This document shows, piece by piece, positions 18,795-28,160 of a stretch of DNA of 64,000 bases (position 1 is the first letter of the stretch; each line of letters begins with the position of its first letter). The DNA comes from Spirochaetales bacterium. GTDB lineage: Bacteria; Spirochaetota; Spirochaetia; Treponematales; UBA12059. Under the pieces are notes generated by a model that was not told where the DNA came from, searched no databases, and saw nothing but the letters and a program-made list of their open reading frames with translations. The translations under genes were made by a program, and so were the position numbers. Where the stretch lies: contig JAFGNN010000032.1 of NCBI GenBank assembly GCA_016926955.1, forward strand, positions 34,712 through 98,711. Reading direction: 5' to 3'.

Positions 18795-20999
18795 TCAGCG
18801 CAGGTAGCGCAGCTCGTCGCCCTCCGCGACGACGATGGTCACCGAACCGTCGAAGCCGGCGCTGAGCGCGCAGCCGTGCGACTCGACGGTCCCGCCGCTT
18901 CCCGCCCGGGTGGCGCGTCCCGAAAGGAGGACCCGGGATTCGTCCACGAGGACGAGCTTGGTCAACGCGTACCTGACGCCTTCGCGCTCGAAGGCTACCG
19001 GCTCGGCGAGCGTGGCCTCGCCGAAATCCCAGACGCCCCCGGCCGAGACGCGGACCCCGTCGAGGGACAGACCTTCGAGGCCGGGCGCGACCTGCGCGGG
19101 CCGGACGCCTTCCAGCCGCACCCGGAGCGAGGCTCCCGAGAGCTCGAGGGCGCCGCGCGAGACCCGCAGGGAGCCACCCGCGACACGCTCCACAACGAGC
19201 TCCGATTCGAACGAGGACTCGACCGACGGCGTCGAGCCGTCGAGGGGGATGTGGAGCGCAGCCGGATCGCGCCGCCAAAGGCCGTACGGCAGCGCCGACG
19301 GATAGTGGACGCCGCCGGAAATCTCGAGGGCGCCGTCGCGCACCGCGGCTTCGCCGGTGAAAACGAAACCGTCGAGCTTGAAGGGGTCGAGGCCGTGGAA
19401 CTCCAGCCCTCCCCCGTTCGGGAAGATCCCGCCCTGGAAGCGGATGCTCCCCTCGGCCGCCGGCCAGGCCGGATCAAAGACCATCGAGCCGAAACCGAAG
19501 CCCTCGTCCGAAAGCCAGCCGTTTTCGAGCCGAAAGCTTCCGGCTGATACGTCGAAAGCGTAGGCCCGGATGGTATCCGGCATGTCGAAGGAACCGTCCG
19601 GACGGAGGATCAGGCGGTCGAGGAAAATCGAGTAGCCGCCGAATTCCGGGGGCAGCTCGAGGACGCCGCGGGCGAGTATGCCGTCCTCTAAGAAGAAGGC
19701 TTCAAGGGATCGGAAGCGGCCGCCGTAGAGCGGCAGGCCGAGCTCTCCGCTCGCCGCCGCCGTCTCCACGAGCCAGCCTTCGCTCGAGAAGGCGAGGTTC
19801 TCGAAGGGTATCGTGGCGCCGCGCCACTCGACCTTCGCCTCGGGGGCGATCAGGGCCCAGACGTGCTTCATGTCGCCGACGCGGCCTATCGAAGCGTCCG
19901 CGCTCGTCAGCTCCCAGCCGCCGTACGATACCCGGACCGGCTCGTCGAAGGCGGAGACCTCGAAGTAGTTCTCGCCCTCCCAGTACGATCCGGCCCAGGC
20001 CCGGACGGCGCCGGGGGCGCTCCGGAACTCTCCGCCGCCGAGCGAGTCGGGCAGGCGCACGAGACCCGAACCCGTCATGGGCACGCCCGCGGTTTCTGCC
20101 TCGAACTCGAGCTGGAAGGCGCCCTCCCACCCGAACGCCGCGACGCCGCCCTTCGGCGTCGACGAGACGAGCAACCCGTCACCCCCGTAGAGTGCCCGCG
20201 ACCAGGGCGCCTCGTCCAGGCCCCAGTCGTCCTCGGCCGGCTGTCGGGACTCGAGCTCGACGACGAGCCTCCCGCCTTCGCGCTTCAGGGTCATCGACTC
20301 CACGGCGACGTCGCCGAGGCCGCTCAGCGAAGCGTACAGGTCGGAACGGAGCGTATCCGCGCCGGCCACCGGATTCCACGACGTGTCGAAGCGGAGCGTC
20401 TCGACGCGGCCGAACAGGCTCGCCGCTCCTCTGGGAGCTGCGGCGTCCGGATTCTCCGGACCGTAACCCGATACCAGCCAGCCGTTGCGGGCGAGGAGCC
20501 CGTCCGCTCCGATCGAGAGCTCGTAGGCGAGGAGCAGCCAGCCGTCCCAGGCCAGGTTCGCGCCGCCTTCCTCAAAGACGCCGCCGAAGGGGTCGGGCGT
20601 CCTGACGTAGTGGCAGTCGGCGGCGAAGGGACCGCGGGTATCCGCACGCAGTTCGATCGAGCGGAAGGCCGGCGCGGGATCGAAACCCGGAAGGGGTTGC
20701 CGGGGCGCGACGAAGAGCGCGCCGTCCGGGGGCGAGAGTTCGAAGGTTTCGACGAGCACCGCGTCGCCGGACACGGACACGCCGCTGGCAGTACCCGCGA
20801 AGCCGAAAAGGATCGCGGGCACAGCCGCGGCCGAATCGATACGGGAACCGCCCGGGAATACGATGGGCGAATCCGGCGCCGAGACCCAGGCGGGCAGGGC
20901 CACGGTCTCGGCGAAGCCCGCGAAGCCGGCGGCGGAGGCGAGCGCGGCGACGAGGACGAAAGCCGCCGCGTGCGAAACGGTACGGGACGGGCCCTTCAT
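18795..20999 (-). CDS. Large exported protein of unknown function, beta-rich
   Basis: A 734-residue protein with an N-terminal Sec signal peptide (VSHAAAFVLVAALASAAGFAG) and no lipobox. The mature part has recurring short strands of the form LENGWLSDEGFGFGSMVF, GWLLLAYELSIGADGLLARN and LVVERVAGGSLRVSRGALEL. This suggests a repetitive beta-sandwich or beta-helical architecture, perhaps of the AsmA/TamB kind, but I cannot assign a family. It is probably periplasmic or surface exposed. The ATG overlaps the stop of the upstream propeller-protein gene (ATGA at 20996-20999), so the two are translationally coupled. Confidence 0.82.
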   Translation of the reverse strand: MKGPSRTVSHAAAFVLVAALASAAGFAGFAETVALPAWVSAPDSPIVFPGGSRIDSAAAVPAILFGFAGTASGVSVSGDAVLVETFELSPPDGALFVAPRQPLPGFDPAPAFRSIELRADTRGPFAADCHYVRTPDPFGGVFEEGGANLAWDGWLLLAYELSIGADGLLARNGWLVSGYGPENPDAAAPRGAASLFGRVETLRFDTSWNPVAGADTLRSDLYASLSGLGDVAVESMTLKREGGRLVVELESRQPAEDDWGLDEAPWSRALYGGDGLLVSSTPKGGVAAFGWEGAFQLEFEAETAGVPMTGSGLVRLPDSLGGGEFRSAPGAVRAWAGSYWEGENYFEVSAFDEPVRVSYGGWELTSADASIGRVGDMKHVWALIAPEAKVEWRGATIPFENLAFSSEGWLVETAAASGELGLPLYGGRFRSLEAFFLEDGILARGVLELPPEFGGYSIFLDRLILRPDGSFDMPDTIRAYAFDVSAGSFRLENGWLSDEGFGFGSMVFDPAWPAAEGSIRFQGGIFPNGGGLEFHGLDPFKLDGFVFTGEAAVRDGALEISGGVHYPSALPYGLWRRDPAALHIPLDGSTPSVESSFESELVVERVAGGSLRVSRGALELSGASLRVRLEGVRPAQVAPGLEGLSLDGVRVSAGGVWDFGEATLAEPVAFEREGVRYALTKLVLVDESRVLLSGRATRAGSGGTVESHGCALSAGFDGSVTIVVAEGDELRYLR

Positions 21000-22696
21000 T
21001 CTTCACCTCCGATGGGAATCCAGCGCCCCGCGCCGGTCGCCGCGTCGAACAGGACGAGGAAGCGGGCCAGGCCGCCCGCGACGGCGACGAGACCGACCGT
21101 GCCGTCGCCCGAGACGATCGGCACGAGGCCGTCATCGAGGTTCGAGGAGGATTCGGAGAGGCTGCCGCCCTCCAGCGAGACGAGCGCCTTTCCGTCTGCC
21201 CACAGGGTCCACGAGCCCGCGGCCTTCGTCGCGTAGAGCGCGCCGCCGCCGGGCGTGCCCGCGTAGATCCGCGAGAGCCCTTCGTAGGGTCCGAAGCTAC
21301 CCGACTCGCCGCGTACCAGCATGCCGTCGCCGGAGGGCTCGGAACGCAGACCCGTGCCGAAGATGGTCGACTCCGGCACCAAGGCAGCGTCGAAGGGCGC
21401 GAGCTCGCCCTCGCGCGTCCGGAAGCTCGCGGCGCTCGAACGGTCGTAGCGCGAACCGTTCCACACGACGGCGAGCGAACCGTCGGCGACGAGTTCCCAG
21501 GAGCCGAGATTGCGGTAAGGGCCCAGCTTGAAGCCCGAGCCGTAGATCCATTCGTCCCAGGCCGCGCCTCGGACCTGCGCCGCGAAGGTCGAGCCGTCGG
21601 CGGAGTACGCGAGGCGCCGGACGTCGCCGAAGGGTCCGAGGCGGCCCGTGCTTTCCTCGATGTAGTATTTCTCGCCTTCGCGGACGATGAACGCCGCCCG
21701 CTTCAGGTCCGGCGAGGGCACGGGTCGCGCCGCCAGGTTCCCGGGTTCGGCCCAGGGTCCGCCCGCGACCGTGTCGCCGTCGTACACCGTCCACGCGTAC
21801 GTGCCGCCGCGTTCCTCGCGCACGAAGAAGCGCGGCGTACGGCCGTCCGGCGCGAAGCCCGGCTCGAGCAAGGGCAGATCGGAGAGGTCCATGACGATGC
21901 CGCGACCGCCCGGCTCCTCAGCGCCGTTCGGCGGGAAGGTCGGGAAGGTCGGGAAGGGACCGTACGAGCGGTCGGCGGTGCAGATCCAGAGACGCCCCTC
22001 CGCGTCCGTGACGCGGTACATGATGTCGGAGCCGTCGGGCGCGACGCGGACGTTCGCTATATAGTCCCAAGGCCCTGAGACGCCCGAGTCGGTGACGACC
22101 GACCAGCCGTCCTCGTAGCTCCGGAAGAACCAGCGGGAGCCTGAGAAGAAGCCGGGTTCCCTCCCGCGGCCGCGGCTCTCGAAATCGACGACCACCTCGG
22201 TCGCGCCGGTCCCGCGGACGTAGCCGACAAAGAGGAAGCGGGAAGAATCGGGCGAGAAGGCCGTCCGGGTCACGTCGGACCACGGGCCGGAGCGCCGGCC
22301 GCCTTCGAGCACCCAGTGCTCCTCGTACGCAGTCTGGGCCGAGCAGGCCGCGCGCCGGCCGTCGGCGGAGAAGACCGGGTTATCGACATGCTCGAAGGGA
22401 CCCTCGAGCCCGTAGCCGAGGTCGACCCAGAGGCTGCGCGAGCCGCCCCCGTTCCGGCGGTAGAGTGCCACGCGGGCGCCCGCGGGATGCCACGCGGCGT
22501 ATACGAGCCCGTAGCCCTCGGGCACGTCGAAAGCCAGCTCGTATGAACCGTCGGGCAAGGCGGTCGCGACGGGCGTCTTCGGGACGAAGGGAGCGCTTTC
22601 CGCGCCTTGGGCGATGGCGGGACCGGCTGCCGCGAGCGCAAGAACCGCGAGCGCCGTGACCGGGAACGACGACGCCGCTGATCCCTGTTTCCTCAT
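20996..22696 (-). CDS. Exported WD40/TolB-like beta-propeller protein
   Basis: A 566-residue protein with a signal peptide (ending ...AAAGPAIAQG) and at least seven repeats in which short strands such as PVFSADGRRAAC, TAFSPDSSRFLFVG, VRVAPDGSDIMYRV and LAYSADGSTFAAQV alternate with WxxxGPxxxx turns. These F-S-x-D-G motifs are typical of TolB/PD40-type propellers. No enzyme motif is seen, so it is probably a periplasmic or surface binding protein. ATG 22696 follows aaggagaaacc. The open frame extends much further upstream to 24295, but that part is the shadow of the DUF1846 gene on the other strand. It is the first gene of a two-gene operon with the 734-residue exported protein. Confidence 0.82.
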   Translation of the reverse strand: MRKQGSAASSFPVTALAVLALAAAGPAIAQGAESAPFVPKTPVATALPDGSYELAFDVPEGYGLVYAAWHPAGARVALYRRNGGGSRSLWVDLGYGLEGPFEHVDNPVFSADGRRAACSAQTAYEEHWVLEGGRRSGPWSDVTRTAFSPDSSRFLFVGYVRGTGATEVVVDFESRGRGREPGFFSGSRWFFRSYEDGWSVVTDSGVSGPWDYIANVRVAPDGSDIMYRVTDAEGRLWICTADRSYGPFPTFPTFPPNGAEEPGGRGIVMDLSDLPLLEPGFAPDGRTPRFFVREERGGTYAWTVYDGDTVAGGPWAEPGNLAARPVPSPDLKRAAFIVREGEKYYIEESTGRLGPFGDVRRLAYSADGSTFAAQVRGAAWDEWIYGSGFKLGPYRNLGSWELVADGSLAVVWNGSRYDRSSAASFRTREGELAPFDAALVPESTIFGTGLRSEPSGDGMLVRGESGSFGPYEGLSRIYAGTPGGGALYATKAAGSWTLWADGKALVSLEGGSLSESSSNLDDGLVPIVSGDGTVGLVAVAGGLARFLVLFDAATGAGRWIPIGGEE

Positions 22697-22849
22697 GGTT
22701 TCTCCTTGTCGATCGGCGGGGCTGCGACGCCGTCCGGGCGTCGCCGGAGCCGATTGTAGCACGCACCCTCCCCCGCGACACGTCCGGCGGGAATCCGCTA
22801 TCCTGTACCCCCGAGGCCCTCCCGGCGCGGAGGTCCCCGGGAGGAACCG

Positions 22850-24391
22850 ATGGCCGCCACAGCGTTCGACAACGACCTGTACATCCGCGAGCAGGCGGGC
22901 TTCATCCGCGAACGGATGCATCGCTTCGAGGGCCGGCTCTACCTCGAGTTCGGCGGCAAGCTGCTGGCCGACTTCCACGCGGCGCGCGTCCTGCCCGGCT
23001 ACGACCCCAACGTCAAGGTGCGCCTGCTCAAGGAGCTCGAGCGCGACGCCGAGATCGTGCTCTGCATCCACGCGGGCGCCATCGAGCACCGCAAGATCCG
23101 CGCCGACTACGGCATCACCTACGACGCCGACGCCCTCAAGCTCATCGACGACCTGGGCGAATGGGGCCTCGGCGTCTCGGCCGTCGTCATCACCCGCTGG
23201 GAAGGCCAGGCCCAGGCCAAGGCCTTCCGGACCAAGCTCGAGAACCGCGGCGTGCGCGTCTACGTCCACGAGCCCACCCGCGGCTATCCCACCGACCTCG
23301 ACCTGATCGTCTCGGAGGAGGGCTACGGCGCCAACCCGCGCGTCGAGACCACCAAGCCGCTCGTGGTCGTCACCGGGCCCGGGCCGGGCTCCGGGAAGAT
23401 GGCTACCTGCCTCTCGCAGGTCTGGCACGACCACAACGCGGGCACGCGCGCCATGTACGCCAAGTTCGAGACCTTCCCCATCTGGAACCTGCCGCTCAAG
23501 CATCCGGTCAACCTCGCGTACGAGGCCGCGACGCTCGACCTCAAGGACTCGAACCTGATCGACCCCTTCCACCTCGAGGCCACGGGCGAGACGGCGGTCA
23601 ACTACAACCGCGACGTCGAGTCCTTCCCCATCCTCAAGGCCATCCTGGAGCGCATAACGGGCGAAGGCGCGGCCTACCGCTCGCCCACCGAGATGGGCGT
23701 CAACCGCGTCGGCTTCGCCATCGCGGACGACGAGGCCGCGCGCGAGGCGGCGCGGCAGGAAGTCGTGCGGCGCTACCTCCGCTGCTCCTGCGAGTACATG
23801 ATGGGCATGGCCGACCGCGAGGCGCTCAACAAGGCTGACCGCCTGCTCAAGGAGCTCGGCATCGGCCCCGAGATCCGGCGCGTCGTGCCGGCGGCCCGCG
23901 AAGCCGCGTTGGCGGCGGAAGCCGCGGCGAAGGCCGCGCCGGACCGCGAGGACGAGGCGCCCTCCGACACGGCCACCTGCGGCGCCGCCCTCGAGCTCGC
24001 GGACGGCCGCATCGTCACGGGCCACAACTCGAAGCTCCTCCACGCGGCCACGGCCGCCGTCATCAACGCGCTCAAGGCGCTCGCAAAGCTTCCCGACGGC
24101 ATCCACCTGCTCTCGCCCGTGGTCATCGAGTCGATCGGGCGCCTGAAGCGCGGGGCGCTCCACGGCCGCTCGGCCAGCCTGGACGTCGACGAGGCGCTGA
24201 TCGCGCTGGCCATCTCGGGCGCGCTCAACCCCTCGGTGCAGGCCTGCCTCGACCGCGCGGGCGAGCTTCGCGGCTGCCAGATGCATCTGACGCACATCCC
24301 AAGCCCGGGCGACGAGGCGGGGTTGCGGCGCCTCGGCGTCAACCTGACGAGCGACCCCGCCTACGCGACACGCAGGCTCTGGGTGGAATAG
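22850..24391 (+). CDS. DUF1846 family protein
   Basis: A 513-residue cytoplasmic protein matching DUF1846 (bacterial proteins of about 500 residues; structures are known, function unassigned). It begins with FDNDLYIREQAGFIRERMHR. Other family segments are ETTKPLVVVTGPGPGSGKMA near residues 163-182, which resembles a phosphate-binding loop, and MGVNRVGFAI near 282-291. An Ala-rich linker of about 20 residues near 345-365 precedes the C-terminal domain. ATG 22850 follows gggaggaacc. It is divergent from the propeller gene, 153 bases away. Two hairpins sit directly after its stop codon. Confidence 0.88.
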   Translation: MAATAFDNDLYIREQAGFIRERMHRFEGRLYLEFGGKLLADFHAARVLPGYDPNVKVRLLKELERDAEIVLCIHAGAIEHRKIRADYGITYDADALKLIDDLGEWGLGVSAVVITRWEGQAQAKAFRTKLENRGVRVYVHEPTRGYPTDLDLIVSEEGYGANPRVETTKPLVVVTGPGPGSGKMATCLSQVWHDHNAGTRAMYAKFETFPIWNLPLKHPVNLAYEAATLDLKDSNLIDPFHLEATGETAVNYNRDVESFPILKAILERITGEGAAYRSPTEMGVNRVGFAIADDEAAREAARQEVVRRYLRCSCEYMMGMADREALNKADRLLKELGIGPEIRRVVPAAREAALAAEAAAKAAPDREDEAPSDTATCGAALELADGRIVTGHNSKLLHAATAAVINALKALAKLPDGIHLLSPVVIESIGRLKRGALHGRSASLDVDEALIALAISGALNPSVQACLDRAGELRGCQMHLTHIPSPGDEAGLRRLGVNLTSDPAYATRRLWVE

Positions 24392-24392
24392 G

Positions 24393-24438
24393 CGTGAGCG
24401 CGTGAAACGCGCTCACGGCGCCGAGCCAACGCTCGGCG
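24393..24438 (+). terminator. Two adjacent hairpins directly after the DUF1846 gene
   Basis: The first stem is cgtgagcgcg (24393-24402) with cgcgctcacg (24408-24417), 10 bp and perfect, beginning two bases after the stop. The second is cgccgag (24419-24425) with ctcggcg (24432-24438). Neither is followed by a T-tract. A 3'-end or stability function is inferred. Confidence 0.6.
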
Positions 24439-24560
24439 ACTGCATGAAGCCCGTTCGCGGCGCCGAGCACGCGATCGAAGGCCCCGCGCAAGGACCGACC
24501 GGGCATGGCGGATGCCAGGCACCCCGATCAGGGAGCTTCCGACCGCGCGGAAATCCGGCC

Positions 24561-25745
24561 CTATTCCACGAAGAGGGCCAGGAAGCTCAGGTCGTCCTGC
24601 TGGGGAACGCGGCCACGGAAGGAATCGAAGGCTTCCCGCAGCCCCTCCGCCAGCGGGCGCCCGGCGGCCAGAAGCTTCGTGACGACGGCGCCGAGCCGCG
24701 CCTCGGTAAACTCGTTCCCGCCTTGGTCCTCCTGTTCGACGAAGCCGTCCGAGTAGACGAAGACGACGTCGCCGGGCGCGAGCTTCCATTCGGACAAGGC
24801 CGGCGCCAGGTCGGGCGCCAGGCCGAGCGGCAGGTTTGCGCCGGAATTCCTTACTCGTCGCGGCTCGCCGCCCCGGAACACCAGGACGTGGGAATGCCCC
24901 ATGTCGGCGACACGCAGGCGGAGGCTCCGCCGGTCGAAGTCCATGAAAAAGCCGGTCAGGTATTTTTCGAGATGGAAGGCGTCCACGACGGCGCGGTTGA
25001 GCTCGCCGAGGAACCTGGCGAGGGAATCTTCTCGGCGGCGCATGCGTTGCATGCCCCAGAGCATCGACACGAGCACCGAGGCTTCGACGCCCTTTCCGGA
25101 GACGTCGCAGAGGCTGCAGAAGCACTCGTCATCCGAATCGCGACGGGCGAAATGGAGATCCCCGCCGATTCCCTTGGCCATGCGAGACCAGGCCTCCACC
25201 CGCCAGTGCGCGCCGCGCACGTCGCCTCGGCCGTCCATCAGGCGTCCCTGCAGGGCGCCGGCCCGTTCCACGTCGCTTCTGGTCATGCCCGAAAGGTGCG
25301 CCGCGAGGTCCTGCGCTGAAAAGGCGCCGGCGAAGCGGCCTTCCGCGTCTTCGAGAAGCATCCATTCCGAGCGGACTTCGCCGAGGGCTTCGGCGGCCAC
25401 GGTGAAGAGCTCGGCGCCGGCGCTCCAGCGCCGCGCGTCCTCCATCCATTCGGACACGCGGGCCCTCGACAAAACGTCGTACCCGAAGGGCTTTCCGAGA
25501 ATCGTGAACAGGCGCTGGGCGACGACAAGCCCGAGGGCGTGGCCGCGCTCGTCCACGACCGCCACCACGGGCAGCCCGGGCATGCGCCTGAACTCGTCGG
25601 CCAGGTCGCGCAGCAGCGCCGATTCGCGCACCGTGGCAAAATGCCGCGCCACCGCGAGGATGCCCGTCGGATAGACCTTGCCCGGCTCGATCATCCGCAC
25701 CGTACCGTCACCCGACCTCACGGCCATTCCAATCGTCGTCGACAT
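24561..25745 (-). CDS. SpoIIE/RsbU-type serine phosphatase with N-terminal CBS-like domain
   Basis: A 394-residue cytoplasmic protein. Residues about 25-150 look like a pair of CBS motifs (GLPVVAVVDERGHALGLVV and WMLLEDAEGRFAGAFSAQDL). Residues about 180-394 form a PP2C-like SpoIIE domain with the metal-binding motifs GGDLHFA, CDVSGKGVEASV, PGDVVFVYSDGFVE and QDDLSFLAL. It should dephosphorylate an anti-sigma antagonist, most likely the STAS protein encoded divergently 155 bases away. The CBS pair could couple the switch to adenine nucleotides; this is an inference. ATG 25745 follows gaggatcgcgacc. Confidence 0.9.
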   Translation of the reverse strand: MSTTIGMAVRSGDGTVRMIEPGKVYPTGILAVARHFATVRESALLRDLADEFRRMPGLPVVAVVDERGHALGLVVAQRLFTILGKPFGYDVLSRARVSEWMEDARRWSAGAELFTVAAEALGEVRSEWMLLEDAEGRFAGAFSAQDLAAHLSGMTRSDVERAGALQGRLMDGRGDVRGAHWRVEAWSRMAKGIGGDLHFARRDSDDECFCSLCDVSGKGVEASVLVSMLWGMQRMRRREDSLARFLGELNRAVVDAFHLEKYLTGFFMDFDRRSLRLRVADMGHSHVLVFRGGEPRRVRNSGANLPLGLAPDLAPALSEWKLAPGDVVFVYSDGFVEQEDQGGNEFTEARLGAVVTKLLAAGRPLAEGLREAFDSFRGRVPQQDDLSFLALFVE

Positions 25746-25900
25746 GGTCGCGATCCTCGCCCGCGCGAGTCAGGATCCGGTCGGACTTGCGTGAGTTTTC
25801 CGTTAGCGCGCGAACGGCACGCTTGACCCTAACCGAATGCTCGCGCCGGCCTCACGCATTCCTGACGCGGCGCGGTCACCTTGGCCCCAAGGAGGACGGA

Positions 25901-26224
25901 ATGAACGTTCTGCTCTCGAAGAACGCCGACGACGGCTACCGGACCGTGCTGCTGGATGGCGACTGCGATCTCTACTCGGCGCCGTCAATGCGCGACGCCA
26001 TCCTCGCCCTCATCGCCCGCGGGACCCGTCGCCTGCGCCTGGATTTCGGCAAGGTAGGCTACCTCGACTCGACGGGGGTCGGCTCGATCATCCGCATCCT
26101 GCACGCCATGAAAGCGATCGGCGGAACGGTGGTGTTCAGGGGGCTCGCGGGATCGCCCCGGAAGGTGCTCGAATACTGCAACGTCATCTCGGTCATGCGG
26201 CTCGAGGAAGGGGACGCGGCGTGA
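25901..26224 (+). CDS. Anti-sigma factor antagonist, STAS domain
   Basis: A 107-residue single STAS-domain protein of the SpoIIAA/RsbV type. S57 in YLDSTGVGS is the expected phosphorylation site, in the usual D-S-T-G context. The start ATG 25901 follows a strong aaggagg. It is the first gene of a two-gene unit with the ATPase (GTGA overlap) and is divergent from its presumed phosphatase. Cycles of phosphorylation by the ATPase/kinase and dephosphorylation by the SpoIIE protein would set the activity of the partner. Confidence 0.92.
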   Translation: MNVLLSKNADDGYRTVLLDGDCDLYSAPSMRDAILALIARGTRRLRLDFGKVGYLDSTGVGSIIRILHAMKAIGGTVVFRGLAGSPRKVLEYCNVISVMRLEEGDAA

Positions 26225-26763
26225 CGGGAACCTTGATCTACCGGAAGCTCATCGTGGACGACCGGAACGAGCTGTTCGACGAGCAGGGCATGCGTTGCCT
26301 GGAGTTCCCGAGCGACTACGCGAAGGTCCGCGACTTCACCAAGGAAATCATCGCCTCCGCGCCCGAGCGCTTCCGCGAGGGCTCGCTCCTCGAACAGCAG
26401 GTTTCGGAGATCGTGAAGAACGCGATCAAGCACGGGAACCGGGGCGATCCTTCGAAAAACGTGAAGGTCCGCTTCGACTTCCGGCGTCGGGCGCGGCTCA
26501 TCGTCGAGGACGAGGGCCGGGGCTTCGAGGAGCTCGACGAGTGGAACGCCTTCCTCGCCCGGCGCCAGGAGGCCCTGTTCCGCGAGGATTTCGACGCGTT
26601 CCTCCACCTGGCCGCGTGGCGCGGCAGAAACAGCGGTCCCGACGACGGGGGGAACAGCCTGATCGCGGCGCTTGAGTACTGGAACGGCGGCATGGTCTTC
26701 AACGCGGCGCGGAACAAGGTCGGCGTCGTCCGCTGGTTCACGGGCGGGTCGGCGATCGGCTGA
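26221..26763 (+). CDS. Anti-sigma factor kinase-like ATPase (GHKL, RsbW/SpoIIAB family)
   Basis: A 180-residue GHKL ATPase. The N-box is EIVKNAIKHGNRG near residues 66-78, and the G1 box is VEDEGRGFEEL near residues 97-107. The lid region is long, and the C-terminal GNSLIAALEYWNGG may replace the usual G2 box. It should bind and phosphorylate the STAS protein encoded just upstream and, when free, sequester a target. No sigma-factor gene is in the window, so the target could be a sigma factor or another effector. GTG 26221 overlaps the STAS stop by four bases. Confidence 0.87.
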   Translation: MTGTLIYRKLIVDDRNELFDEQGMRCLEFPSDYAKVRDFTKEIIASAPERFREGSLLEQQVSEIVKNAIKHGNRGDPSKNVKVRFDFRRRARLIVEDEGRGFEELDEWNAFLARRQEALFREDFDAFLHLAAWRGRNSGPDDGGNSLIAALEYWNGGMVFNAARNKVGVVRWFTGGSAIG

Positions 26764-26788
26764 GAAGCATCGAAGCCGGCCGCTCCGC

Positions 26789-27955
26789 TCAACCCGTCGG
26801 CGCCGCCGGTCCCTTCCCCGCCCCCTTCACGCTCCGGGACGCCCCGCGCGGCTTCAGGCGCCGCACCGTGATGGCGTCGGCGGGACAGACCTCGTGGCAA
26901 CAATAGCAGCGTATGCAAGCGCCGTGGTCGACGCGCACCGAGCGTCCCGTGGCGCCCCGCGCGTCGTCCACAAGGACGAGGGCGGCAGCGGGGCAGATGT
27001 GGAGGCAGGCGCCGCAGGCGATGCAGCGCGCGCGGTCGAACCAGGGCCGCGGAGTCGCCAGGTTCTTGAGGAAGGACGGCAAGCTCGAAACCGGGCTCCT
27101 CGGGGCGGGCTTCCAGTCGCGGACAACCAGCGACTCGAGGCTCGCGCCCCGCACCTCGATCTCGGCGTCCGAGGAGATCCAGGCGCGACGCTCGAGACCG
27201 TCCTTCAGGTTCGGGACGGAGTCCGGGTCTATGCCGACGATGCGGCAAGCGGTCCGGTCGGCGGCCAGCGGGTCCCGCGAGGCGATCAGCGCGCCCACCT
27301 TCCTCGGATAACCCGAGCCCGGTCCCGGTCCCTCCATGCCGACGATGCCGTCGATGAGGGCGAAGTCCGGCTCGAGCGCCTGGGCCAGGTCGTTCAGCAT
27401 GAGGGCGAACGCGGCCGGATCGGGGAAGCGCAGGTGGAACGCAGGCTTCTGCAGGCCAGGCACGCAGCCGAACAGGTTTTTGAGCGCGCCCGTGTACCCC
27501 ATCAGCGTGTGGTTCTTGAGCTTCGCGAGCGATACGAGCACGTCCGCCTCGAGCGCGGCGCGCGCTACGTTGAACGACTTGAGCGCCTTGCCGCGAGGCG
27601 CCTCGAGCCTCGCCGCGTCCATGAAGTCCACCCACTCGGCGCCTTCGGCCTCGGCGACCTGGAGCAGCCCGGTGGCGCGGAACGCCTGGTCGCCCACCTG
27701 GAAGCCGGGCGAGTCGCCGACCAGGACGTGCTTCGCGCCGCGGGCGCGGACCTGGCGGATCGCCGCGCGCAACACCTCCGGGTGGGTGGTCGCGGCGGCT
27801 TCGGGGGCGATGCCGAGCAGGATATTCGGCTTGAGCAGGACCGTCCTGCCGCGGACGTCCGGAAAGCCGGCCAGCTCGAAGGCTTCGGCGCAGGCGGCCG
27901 CGACGGCTTCGGGCTCGTAATCGTCCTGCCGGACGAGGGACACGATGGCGCTCAT
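26789..27955 (-). CDS. DUF362 protein with C-terminal 2x[4Fe-4S] ferredoxin domain
   Basis: A 388-residue protein. The N-terminal DUF362 domain covers about residues 1-290, with TVLLKPNILLG, HPEVLRAAIRQVRARGA and KNHTLMGYTGALKNLFG. The C-terminal ferredoxin domain has two cluster motifs, CIACGACLHICP and CIRCYCCHEVCP. The family is widespread in anaerobes and of uncertain biochemical role; a redox or electron-carrier function is inferred. Start choice: ATG 27955, with agga at a suitable distance, is preferred over ATG 27964. It converges with the anti-sigma ATPase gene, with 25 bases between stops. Confidence 0.9.
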   Translation of the reverse strand: MSAIVSLVRQDDYEPEAVAAACAEAFELAGFPDVRGRTVLLKPNILLGIAPEAAATTHPEVLRAAIRQVRARGAKHVLVGDSPGFQVGDQAFRATGLLQVAEAEGAEWVDFMDAARLEAPRGKALKSFNVARAALEADVLVSLAKLKNHTLMGYTGALKNLFGCVPGLQKPAFHLRFPDPAAFALMLNDLAQALEPDFALIDGIVGMEGPGPGSGYPRKVGALIASRDPLAADRTACRIVGIDPDSVPNLKDGLERRAWISSDAEIEVRGASLESLVVRDWKPAPRSPVSSLPSFLKNLATPRPWFDRARCIACGACLHICPAAALVLVDDARGATGRSVRVDHGACIRCYCCHEVCPADAITVRRLKPRGASRSVKGAGKGPAAPTG

Positions 27956-28002
27956 GCGCGGCATCCTACACGAAACGCCGGCTTCCGGGGAATCGGATTT
28001 TC

Positions 28003-28143
28003 ATGTCAGGCGCCCCGGCGCCGCATCCTGCGGCCCGCACATTCGCCAGGCTGACGAGGCCAGGGAAGGCCGAGCGCGGCCACCGGACGAAGCGCGTGCG
28101 CTTCATCGATGTCACGAGCGAGGGCACGATGCCCGAGCCGTGA
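28003..28143 (+). CDS. Possible small ORF, 46 residues
   Basis: ATG 28003 to TGA 28141 encodes 46 residues, mostly basic, ending KRVRFIDVTSEGTMPEP. The ribosome site is weak (ggggaa about ten bases upstream), and no family is recognised. It lies in a stretch of more than 300 bases without a clear gene. It could be a small protein, a remnant of a decayed gene, or chance. Confidence 0.2.
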   Translation: MSGAPAPHPAARTFARLTRPGKAERGHRTKRVRFIDVTSEGTMPEP

Positions 28144-28160
28144 CTGGGGGCCTCCGCTCC

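Noticed and set aside
20996..24295. Open frame of 1099 codons on the minus strand across the DUF1846 gene
   Set aside because: Only the part downstream of ATG 22696 has a signal peptide, a ribosome site and propeller repeats; the rest is the antisense shadow of a GC-rich gene.
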